From Venturia oleaginea (taxonomy: Eukaryota; Ascomycota; Dothideomycetes; Venturiales; Venturiaceae), in contig JABMLP010000003.1 in the NCBI GenBank assembly GCA_013176395.1, positions 744,001 through 808,000 of the forward strand: DNA of 64,000 nucleotides, read 5' to 3'. The notes under the pieces are model-generated. The model searched no databases. It worked only from the letters and a program-made list of their open reading frames with translations, and was not told the origin of the DNA. Made by a program: the position numbers and the translations under genes. Numbering within the stretch: the stretch's first letter is position 1; each line of letters begins with the position of its first letter. Of the stretch, positions 55,658-64,000 are shown piece by piece.

Positions 55658-56701
55658 CTATAAAGTCGAGTATGCGTTCAAGGCCAATTGACCTCCCAAA
55701 TGCGCGTACAGCACATTCGAGCCCTCAGCAATCTCCCCCTTCTTGACCATATCCATCATCCCAGCCAACGACTTCCCTTCATAAACCGGATCCGTGATGA
55801 AGGCCTCGGTCTGGGCACCAAACTTGATAGCATCAATCGTCGCAGGTCCAGGAATTCCATAAGTACCATCGTGATACCTGTCGTCGAGTATAATGTCTTC
55901 CGCTGTGATGTCCTCCTCGCTCAACCCGATTTTGGCCGCCGTGAACTTTGCGATCCGCAAACCTTGGTCGAAAGTCTCCTTTACTTTCGCTGACGCGTCA
56001 ACGCCAATGACTTTCCTCTTCTTTCCCCCCAGTTTTGTTTCGATGTATTTGAATCCAGCGACCATACCTGCGAAAGTGCTTCCAGTAACAGCACAAACAA
56101 TGATTGTGTCGAAGAATATGCCCAATTCTTTTTCCTGCTCAACGACCTCGAAAGCCCATCTCGCAAAGCCTAGTCCTCCAAGCGGATGATCCGAAGCTCC
56201 GGCTGGGATATAATACGCTTTCCTCCCTGCACCTTCAGCCTCGAGATCTTTCTTCAATTTGGCCAAACTGTCTTTATGCCCGATCCCAAAACCCTCTTCG
56301 CCAATCCTCACATCCGACCCCATCAGTCTCGACAACTGGATGTTTCCAACCTTAGCATACCCAACATCTTCCCACTCCACCCATTGCTCCTGCACCGTCG
56401 CACATTTGAGACCCACAGCGGCCGCACACGCCGCAACAGCACGTGTGTGATTACTTTGCACGCCGCCGATGGAAACGAGTGTGTCGGCGTTCTGTGCGAG
56501 AGCTTCGGAGACGAGATATTCTAATTTTCGAACTTTATTGCCGCCAAAGGCGAGGCCGGAGTTGCTGTCTTCGCGTTTGGCGTAGATTTGGACCTGCGGG
56601 CCGAGAGCGGCTGAAATGCGGGGGAGGTGCTGAATTGGCGAAGGACCATAGAGGAAAGGTTGGCGCGGAATTTCTGAGAAGGGGGCAGGTAGCTGGACCA
56701 T
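55658..56701 (-). CDS. 1-aminocyclopropane-1-carboxylate (ACC) deaminase-type PLP enzyme
   Basis: PLP fold-type II enzyme that converts ACC to 2-oxobutyrate and ammonia; the closest relatives are D-cysteine desulfhydrases. Intronless, 347 aa, normal length. The PLP lysine is Lys56 in AFGGNKVRKLEYL. SIGGVQSNHTRAVAA and VTGSTFAGMVAGFK (phosphate-binding loop) follow. Two positions that separate true ACC deaminases from D-cysteine desulfhydrases both have the deaminase residue: Glu308 (DPVYEGKSLAG) and Leu335 (LYAHLGGQLALN). In fungi such enzymes may lower ACC from plants or use it as nitrogen source. It lies 0.8 kb from the transporter gene, convergent to it. A role with the dioxygenase and transporter is possible but unproven. 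Confidence 0.9.
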   Translation of the reverse strand: MVQLPAPFSEIPRQPFLYGPSPIQHLPRISAALGPQVQIYAKREDSNSGLAFGGNKVRKLEYLVSEALAQNADTLVSIGGVQSNHTRAVAACAAAVGLKCATVQEQWVEWEDVGYAKVGNIQLSRLMGSDVRIGEEGFGIGHKDSLAKLKKDLEAEGAGRKAYYIPAGASDHPLGGLGFARWAFEVVEQEKELGIFFDTIIVCAVTGSTFAGMVAGFKYIETKLGGKKRKVIGVDASAKVKETFDQGLRIAKFTAAKIGLSEEDITAEDIILDDRYHDGTYGIPGPATIDAIKFGAQTEAFITDPVYEGKSLAGMMDMVKKGEIAEGSNVLYAHLGGQLALNAYSTL

Positions 56702-56969
56702 TTTGAATGCTGCAATGCTGCCAGATTAGAAGAATCGATTTGAGGTCGACCTAAAGAGAAGGAAGAATCATATTTGTACTTCTCGAATCGACAATTGTTA
56801 TCTATACTCCCTGGCGGAATTAGTGGGTGCTACTCCATTTTGTTGCGATCGCGGATTCAAGTCGGCCGTGATGGTGATTACGCATGAACGCAGATGAATA
56901 TCAAGATTTCGGTGTGCTACCCACCTTTCTTGGCCGGGTGGCCATGGTAGTTCTATTGCTTATCCGACT
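56702..56969. other. short intergenic region
   Basis: Promoter of the ACC-deaminase-type gene. Nothing else seen. Confidence 0.4.
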
Positions 56970-58689
56970 TCACTCCGAATCATCACCTCGCAGAGTCTGG
57001 CTGCTGGCTTGAGTGTTAGAGCTTGTGGCTTGCGAGTTTGCCATCTCCTCTAGAATTTCTTCGACATCGAGGTCCATGTCGGTCTGCAAAGCTGTAACAT
57101 CGAGATCGCTGTTCGCATCCTCTTCCGAGCCTTCCATACTATCGCTGCTGTCATCTTCATCCGTATCATCAAACTCAAAGTCCGATGTAGAATCGTCGTC
57201 CTCATCAGGCACATACACCATCCTGACTTCTCTCTCTGCTTCCTCGGGATTTAAATAGTGACGATACGCCGCTTCCATCACTTTCCCCATCGCTTCTATA
57301 AGGTCCTTCATGTTACTTGAAGCGAATATCGGCGAGTCGGGGTTGATTTCCACGCTGCTTACTTCTGGCTTAAAGGCAACGACATCCCAGAAGCGCTCCA
57401 TGATTTCATCAGCTTCGATATCGATTCTCCAATCATCACCAATATTCGCAGAATCGTGGAGACGAGATGGCGCTTTAAGACGGTCGACGATTTCCCCGCC
57501 TGTCGCAGTTGCATAAGCCATGTCATTGGCACGTTCTTCTTCATATCGTAACGCTTCCCGGATCTTCTGATCGAGCATTTGTAGACGTTGATGATCTGAT
57601 CTCGCGTCGTCACCTGGTTGAACCTTCCGCTCTATGTCAGAATTGTACCATGCGTTACTGAGCTTGTACCATATGTCGACGTATCGTTGCTCGTCCGAGT
57701 AATGGTTCTCTTCTCTGAGCGCAGATTGTCTTCTCAGGTAATCGTCAAATCGGCTCTTGGGAAGAGGAAAGGCTGAGGGCCAATGGAACTCTTTGAAGAG
57801 AGCTAGGTATTCCAGAAATTTCTGCTATTCAGTGAGCTTGCATGATTTATAATCCAAAACGTTGCTCCCACGCTTTGAAGATTTTAGGATAAGCTACCAT
57901 ACTCCGAGCCCCTAAGTCCATTACGTCCATACTACCATCCGGTATCCACCTCATACTCAAGTAGTTGTCAATCCATTCATGCAGCAAGTCTTCAATGGGT
58001 TTCTTTGGTCCGTTCCATTCAGTCATGACTTCCCCATGTGGATCCCCATCGTCGTCGGGCTTATGATCTTTCATCTCGGTCGTGATGCCGGTCAAAACAT
58101 CAATCAAAATCAGCATCCCAGAATTCCCGCCCCACCAATTTGTCAAGCGCATTGTGTTGGGCGGGAGTGTTGGTCCGAAGCTATAGAGCTCTCTGTCGAT
58201 TTCGGGATCCGGCATCATCGTACATGGTGCAATTTTATAGGTCTCATAATTGGAAGATGCATACGGGAGGCTGCAAATGAGATCGGCCACTGCATCCTCT
58301 ACTGGCGGATCTGCTTCTTTCAAATCGCGACGAAGCTTGCTACATTCGTCTGGATTCATTTGTGAAATGCAAATCTGTGGACCTTCCTTCCCTTGACTCC
58401 AACGATCATGACGAATGAAGTTGCCATTCTGAGTTTGAATGCATAGAAGCTGTGTCCAGAAATTTGCGGTGGTTTGGATATTGAGCAGATTGCCCTTTGG
58501 TTTGACCGCTAAAGGCAAATCTATCTCAACAGGCTCGGCTGGATTAGGTAGTGACGAGATCAAGATATGCGGTCTGGACAGATGGTTGTCGATGCACTTC
58601 TTGGAGTCGTGAGGCTGCTGGTCATAGTGTTCGAGATAGGATCGAGTTGGGCACATGGCCTCTTCCAAAGTCACCCATTGGAGATGCAT
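56970..58689 (-). CDS. hypothetical protein with acidic C-terminus, 547 aa
   Basis: Two exons joined by a 76-nt intron: 58689-57898, then 57821-56970 (donor ATG/GTAGCT, acceptor AATAGCAG), both in phase zero. Without splicing, the first frame stops 50 bases on. The N-terminal half looks globular (LPPNTMRLTNWWGGNSGMLIL, IEDLLHEWIDNYLSMRWIPDG). The second part has EFHWPSAFPLPKSRFDDYL and a helical block (QRYVDIWYKLSNAWYN), then MLDQKIREALRYEEERANDM. The last 60 residues are very acidic (DEDDDSTSDFEFDDTDEDD). WWGG faintly recalls Smi1/Knr4-like proteins, but I would not assign it. An upstream exon is possible, since another frame is open above the start. Function unknown. Confidence 0.6.
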
Positions 58690-59100
58690 GGTAAAGTCTC
58701 TCGATGTTTTCGTCCGCTACGAAAGTTATTGATAACGGGAAGGGGTAAAGTTCGCCTCCGGGGATGATGATAGATAGTGCATGGACCTGACTCGCGTATA
58801 GCCTTCGCCGAGTCATTCGCTCAGCCTTTCTGCGCTGGGCCTACGATTTGTGTCCCTTCTTATATTCGAAAAAGGTTTGTCACCTTGAACTGGTAATCGA
58901 TATTCGATATCGATAAATTTCTGACCGTCAAGAAGCCAAAAATTGCCAGAGACCTAGAGATATTTAGTTACCTCGAAAGGCGGACAAAGAAAAGGACATT
59001 TCCCATCCATCTATTGTTTATCACCGCATAATACTGATAGCTTGCGGAGCTATTCATTGGACTAGATTCCGTGAAATTTCGTGAAAGTTGATGATGGTTG
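58690..59100. other. intergenic region
   Basis: Promoter of the reverse-strand hypothetical gene, running up to the solo LTR. The last five bases (GGTTG) are one copy of the LTR target duplication. Confidence 0.4.
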
Positions 59101-59355
59101 TGTCACGGTACGACCGCGGACAAGTCCTTCCCGCCGTTGGGGTGGCCCCACGGCACGTGATCAAGGCAGAACCGGAGTTCTGCCGAGGAAAGGTTTAAAA
59201 GCCTACGTGGCTTCAACCAATTCGTATCTCGTTGAGCTACGTCCTGTCGTCAAACCTGCCTGTTGGTTTGCCTGCCAGCCCGTATATAGCCTGTTAAATG
59301 ATACCTGTTCCTGCTGCTGCTCCTTCCTCCTGATACCCGAACCCGCCCCGTGACA
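59101..59355. mobile_element. solo LTR, 255 bp
   Basis: Begins TGTCACGG and ends CCGTGACA, a perfect 8-bp terminal inverted repeat with the TG...CA ends of LTRs. It is flanked directly by the 5-bp duplication GGTTG (59096-59100 and 59356-59360). No internal retroelement sequence sits between. This is the product expected when the two LTRs of an inserted element recombine. It contains a TATATA-like box near 59282. Its sequence does not match the LTR-like segment at 59889, so it comes from a different family. Confidence 0.85.
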
Positions 59356-59360
59356 GGTTG

Positions 59361-59888
59361 ATGGAGACGGGAACTCGCTCCTCAGCCTAAACTGAGTCAT
59401 TTTATACAGCTTTGCCGAAATGGGTGCCTTAACAGGCGGTATTCGCTAGCGCTTGTATTCGTATGTACCCGTATAGTCTCATGCTAGCCTTAATTCCTCA
59501 TTACCTTCGTAATCGTACTCTGATTACGTTACCTAAACATAATCGATGATCCTTGAATTAAGCTTACTACGAGTACCGATAAGAGAGCTAGCTCTACCTC
59601 TACGGCTGTATAAGTCTGTCCGCGTTAAGCTCGGTCTCCTACTGAAATCGCTATTTTCTAGCTTCCTTCTCGATTAACCGCTCCTGCGTCTAAATCTCTA
59701 AGATTCCTAAGAGATAGAAGTTTTATAATCTTTCTCTCTACTAGGGTTTCAAACCTTAGGTTAATCCAATAAGTAGAAAGATTTCTATTGCAATTTCTAA
59801 GTAATCCTCAATTCTACTTTCGCGGTTCTTTCTCGCTTAAGGGCGTATTCGAGAATAATTCTTTCGTTCAAATGGATTCAAGAATAGC
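59361..59888. other. spacer between solo LTR and Ty3/gypsy element
   Basis: No gene. A/T- and pyrimidine-rich sequence with scattered stop codons in all frames, possibly older retroelement sequence. Confidence 0.35.
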
Positions 59889-60064
59889 TGTTATGGGCAT
59901 GGCCCATGGTTGGTATAGGCTAAGAGCCTAAGCCTGATTGAGCCTAGTATAGAGAAAGAACCTCATTGAGGTTCTCTGTTTGTAGATACCTTCACTCCTT
60001 AACTGAATCTAAACAATCTTTGGCTACGAGTATGCTACGTCTTTCCAGCTACCGTCCCGTAATA
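59889..60064 (+). repeat. candidate 5' LTR of Ty3/gypsy element
   Basis: Starts TGTTATGGGC, ends CCGTAATA just before a stretch that would hold the primer-binding site. The ends are imperfect as inverted repeats (TGTTA against TAATA), possibly after a C-to-T change. A perfect hairpin GAACCTCA-T-TGAGGTTC lies at about 59959-59975. The boundary needs the 3' LTR to confirm. Confidence 0.45.
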
Positions 60065-60098
60065 TAGATTCAGTTCTTTACAAACCTAGGTGTACTTG

Positions 60099-61130
60099 AT
60101 GCGTAGCAACAGTACCCTATCGACTCCTACAACCTACACCCCTACTACCGACGACGACCCAAGCGCGAGCATTACGCAAGGAATCGACAAACTCTCAATG
60201 GCTCGAGCAAATTCGCCTGACACCGTACAACAATTGGTGGCAGCTCTGACCGCAGTCAGTGTTGATGGGAACACCGGTGCAAAAGCTATTGCATGGCCTA
60301 AATGGGACGGGAAAAGAGACAACTACACGCTGTTCAGATGGCAGATCAAGACAAAAATCACTGTTGAAAATGGGAAGCTTGGAAGCAATCAAGGAATATG
60401 CGCGAACATCTTCAACGGGCTTCCGACAGAGAAACAACAACGCGTCATCCAATGGCTAAGCAATGGAGAGCAACATGACAACTACGAACCCGAGTCCTTT
60501 ATCAAGCATATGGACGACAAGTTCTTAGATCATGAAGCGGAAGCTAAAGCTCTCGACGAGCTGAACAAGATTAGCCAAGGCAGCAGACAACCGTTGGAAG
60601 ACTTCCGCCAGCAGTTCGAACAACTGACATCGCAAGCTCCCTCCAACAGACCTTGAAGTCAGTGCGATTGTCCAGGGACGACTACGACACTTACGTAAAA
60701 GATGTACAGTACTTCGCGACGAAGACAGGCTCTATCCCACCAACGCCGCTATTCAAGTACGGATAAGGAGACGCCAACGACTCGAGGGAGGCCACAATCA
60801 CCCCAAACAGTCAGTCGTGACGCAGAAGGCGATGTCGAAATGACTGGCATCAACGCCCTTTCAGCGCAGATCGCAGCACTGATAGCTCGGGTCGATACAC
60901 TCGGAAAGGATGCGAAGAAGGACCGACGACCTAGAGCGAAATGGCGATCCCAAACAGAGTTCTTGGCACTTATACAAGCGGGCAAATGCGGGCGCTGTAA
61001 GAAGCCCAAGTACCACCAGAACGTATGCGAATTCCGACCAGCAACACGTCCAAAGACTCAGGTCACTGCGGTAATCACACAGCATACCGATGACTCCCTA
61101 CAGGAAGCCTCATCAGAGTCGGAAAACTAG
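60099..61130 (+). pseudogene. gag of Ty3/gypsy element with two compensating frameshifts
   Basis: Structural capsid protein gene. ATG 60099 opens a Ser/Thr-rich leader, then the capsid core (WPKWDGKRDNYTLFRWQIKTK, QRVIQWLSNGEQHD, EALDELNKISQGSRQPLEDF). Near 60632 the capsid sequence moves to another frame (SLQQTLKSVRLSRDDYDTYV). Near 60761 it returns to the first frame (TDKETPTTRGRP). One base appears lost at the first point and one gained at the second. The resting frames otherwise meet stops at 60656 and 60766. A Cys-rich nucleocapsid-like motif (CGRCKKPKYHQNVC) lies near the C-terminus before the stop at 61130. Confidence 0.75.
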
Positions 61131-64000
61131 CTACCCTTGTGCATCGTCGCGCACGAGGGTCTGAAGTAGATGTACATGGCGAAGACATTACAAAGCTACC
61201 AGGCATAAGAGAAATCAAAGCAGCAAAGGATAGGATGGAAAGTACACCCTTCTTGATAGATACCTTGATCAACGGAACTTCTTTCACCGAATCCTTCTTT
61301 GATAACGGCTGCCTCCCTTATGCTGCTTTCAGCGAGAAGAGTGTCCAAACACATCGTCTACCGCGCATCCCAATTGACACCAAACAATTGGCACTGGCTA
61401 AAGAGAGCCACGAGAACGGAGAAGACCTCCGTATTACGCACATGACCTACGCTACGATCGACATTGATGGTCGAGCAGAGCGAGTCTACGGGTATATAGT
61501 GAAAGGATTGAGCTTCCCTATTATCCTAGGCAAGGCATGGGCAGAGAGAAACTGGGTGCGATATATAGCAGCTAAGAGAAAGCTGCTTATTGGTCAAGGA
61601 TCCCAGCGCATCACGGTAAGAGAAAAGGGGTGGCTAGAACAGAACACCAAAGCGCGAGACCGGCTCGCTCACGTGCGGGCGGCTTGTCTAGTGTCAGGAT
61701 CTGTATTTGCAGCTATTGTTGGAAGGGCCCAGCGACGGTTGAGAAGACATGGACCGGATGGTACACAAGTGCTGGCTATCTCGATGTCGGATATCAACAA
61801 GGCCCTAAGCAAGTTAGCAGAAAGAAAACAGAGAAAGACTGAGGAAGAAATCCGACAAGAGATACCAGAAGAAATAGCAGAGCATGCTGATGTCTTTCTC
61901 GACGACGAAGACGGAGAGATCGCGCCCCATCAAGAGGGTCGCGATCACGTTATCGAATTGATACGAGATGAACAAGGTCGCGAGGCAGAAGTTCCTTGGG
62001 GCCCATTATACGGCATGTCGAGGGAAGAGCTATTAGTCCTACGAAAAACACTTTCGGACTACATGGACAAGGGCTGGATACGCGCCAGCAACTCACCAGC
62101 GGCAGCCCCAGTCTTATTTGTAAGGAAACCAGGTGGAGGCATTCGGATGTGTGTAGACTATCGGGCACTGAATCGAATCACTCGATCGGACCGCTACCCA
62201 TTGCCACTAATCCGAGAAACCCTACGAAATCTAGCAACAGCGCGTTGGTACACCAAACTTGACGTCAGAGCGGCATTTCATCGGCTCCGCATCAAGCACG
62301 GCGATGAGTGGAAAACGGCTTTTCGCACTCGATTTGGACTATTCGAATGGCTAGTTACCCCCTTCGGACTAGCTGGCGCACCCGCGAGCTTTCAACGATA
62401 CATCAACGGAGTCCTACGGGAATCCCTAGATATCTGCTGTTCAGCCTACATGGACGATGTCTTGATATGGAGCGACGGCGACTATCTGGATCACATGGTT
62501 AAGGTTAACCAAATTCTTGCCAAGCTCAAGACTGCTGGACTTCGGCTAGACTTAAGCAAGTGCGAGTTTGCTGTTCAGGAGGTCAAATATCTGGGGTTCA
62601 TTATCACTGCAGGAGAAGGGATCAAAGTCGACCCAGAGAAAGTTGCCGCGATTAAAGAATGGGAGGCTCCAGTCAATGTCACAGGCGTACGCTCCTTCCT
62701 AGGCTTTACAAATTTCTACCGAGACTTCATCGACAACTTCTCAGAGCTCTCCGACCCCTTAATCAAGTTAACACGGAAGGCCGTCGCTTTTGTCTGGAAC
62801 AAAGAACATGAGAACGCCTTTCAAGTCTTGAAGGAGCTATTCATCTCCGCCCCAATACTGGCTCACTGGAATCCAGACCTGGATACGGTACTCGAGTGCG
62901 ACTGCTCTGGCTACGCGCTGGGAGGCACGTTGTCGCAGAAGGATATGAAAGGAAAACTACGACCAGTAGCATACTTCTCCCGCAAGCTCACTGCGGCTGA
63001 ATGTAACTACGAGATCCACGATAAAGAATTACTGGCAGTAATCAAGTCCATTGAACACTGGAGAGGAGAACTACGCAGTGTTGCAGCACCTTTCAAAGTC
63101 CTTACCGATCACAAGAATCTCCGCTACTTTATGACAGCGCAGCGTTTGTCAGAGAGACAAGCAAGATGGTCGCTAATTCTATCTGAGTACCAATTCCAGC
63201 TGGAATTTCGCGCCGGAAAACTAGCGCAAAGACCAGACGCACTATCAAGAAGACATCAAGATATGCCACATGACAAGAACGACGAGAGACTACAAGGGCG
63301 AGTGGCCCAGTTGATCAAGGACGAATGGCTTCCTCTTTCCGAGAGGACGACCGAAACAATCGCAATACAAGCCCTTATCTGCCCAGTCAATACACCGAAT
63401 ACATCCAATAGTACATGGGACGTTATACGGGAGCCCCAGCAAAATACTGGACTGGACGGTCGACACCAGCTGACTGCCGAAAACGGTCAACACCGGTCCA
63501 CTACTAGGTACGGTCAAAACCGGTCAGTTGCAAAAGGATGCGATCTTTTCGAGAAACCAGAGTTACAACTTCTCTGGGATCGCGCAATAGCAGAGGACCA
63601 ATCCTACGAAGCTATTCATACGGCTATAGTTACTGGCGAACGTTCCTTTCCTCCAGAGCTCAAGTTGTCGGTACAGCTACCCGAATGCGAAGTAGACGAC
63701 CACGGCGCGGTCACGAGAAGAGGGATCCTATGGGTACCAGATTGGGAACCGCTGCGAACAACGCTGGTCCAACAAACTCACGATTCCCATGTTACTGGAC
63801 ACCCAGGGAGAGATAGCACGCTTGCGATTCTATCCAGAAGTTTCTTTTGGCCCCAACAATACAAGACAGTCCGGCAGTTTGTACGTAATTGCGACGTATG
63901 TGGGAGAACAGGAATATGGCGTGATAAGAAGCGAGGTCTTCTGAAACCACTTCCAATCCCGGCCCGCTTCCACAGCGAGCTATCAATCGATTTCATGACT
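61094..64000 (+). CDS. pol polyprotein of Ty3/gypsy element (3' truncated)
   Basis: Open without a stop for 2.9 kb to the window end, in the -1 frame relative to gag and overlapping it by 37 bases, so expression by -1 frameshifting is likely. Order: protease (SFFDNGCLPYAAFSEK at about 61290, with Asn where Ser or Thr is usual), reverse transcriptase (GGGIRMCVDYRALN, KLDVRAAFHRLRI, YMDD at 62447-62458, KYLGFIITA), RNase H (LECDCSGYALGGTLSQ, HDKELLAVIKSIEHW, TDHKNLRYF). The integrase follows, with His-His-Cys-Cys zinc domain (HDSHVTGHPGRDS, NCDVCGRTG) and the first residue of the catalytic triad in LSIDFMT at the edge. A short repeat (ACGGTCAACACCGGTC-like) sits in the linker at about 63480-63525. 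Confidence 0.9.

Larger units (their letters stand above)
59889..64000 (+). mobile_element. Ty3/gypsy LTR retrotransposon, truncated by window end
   Basis: LTR-like segment, then gag (60099-61130) and pol in the -1 frame (from 61094) with protease, reverse transcriptase, RNase H and integrase in that order, which is diagnostic of Ty3/gypsy. The 3' part of integrase, any chromodomain and the 3' LTR lie beyond the window. Without the 3' LTR, age and exact ends cannot be set. Confidence 0.88.

Noticed and set aside
1..64000. CRISPR array, rRNA genes, secondary-metabolite synthases
   Set aside because: No regularly spaced repeats, no rRNA-like sequence and no polyketide or peptide synthase domains were found.

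Overview
The window reads as a chromosomal stretch of a filamentous ascomycete (Pezizomycotina). Genes carry short introns (mostly 41-100 nt) with GTRNGT-like donors, CTRAC-like branch points and AG acceptors. Several proteins are ascomycete families: fungal rhodopsin-like membrane protein, Dal5-type MFS carrier, AA5 glyoxal oxidase and Sla2. Most genes stand alone, and gene-poor spacers hold transposon debris. No rRNA, CRISPR array or bacterial-type operon was seen. Exon joins come from reading frames, splice signals and recalled protein families, not from transcripts.

Layout. 0.2-1.9 kb: rhodopsin-domain membrane protein. 2-7 kb: gene-poor, with a 111-bp MITE-like element and a 1505-bp pogo-type DNA transposon whose transposase is internally deleted. 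7-19 kb: a disordered hypothetical protein, a C2H2 zinc-finger protein, a large coiled-coil protein and a small spliced gene. 19.7-20 kb: a tRNA-Leu-like locus with a duplicated 3' part. 22 kb: secreted glyoxal oxidase. 24-28 kb: decayed coding sequence. 30-36 kb: a coiled-coil protein and a Ser/Thr-rich single-pass surface protein. 36-37 kb: a small gene with a likely frameshift.

37.4-50.4 kb is a housekeeping block: SLA2 (endocytosis), a Cys-rich protein, a UBE3D-like HECT_2 protein, RPN10 (proteasome ubiquitin receptor), a borealin/Nbl1-domain protein divergent from RPN10, a PTC7-type mitochondrial PP2C and a CBS-domain protein. SLA2 commonly flanks the mating-type locus in this group, but no MAT gene is visible here.

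50.7-56.7 kb holds a possible nutrient module: a TauD-type 2-oxoglutarate dioxygenase divergent from a Dal5/Seo1-type transporter, followed by an ACC-deaminase-type PLP enzyme. Together they suggest uptake and breakdown of a small sulfonate or amino compound; this is inference from context. A 547-aa protein of unknown function follows. The right edge is retroelement territory: a solo LTR with perfect 5-bp target duplication, then a Ty3/gypsy element with damaged gag, intact pol as far as visible, truncated by the window end.
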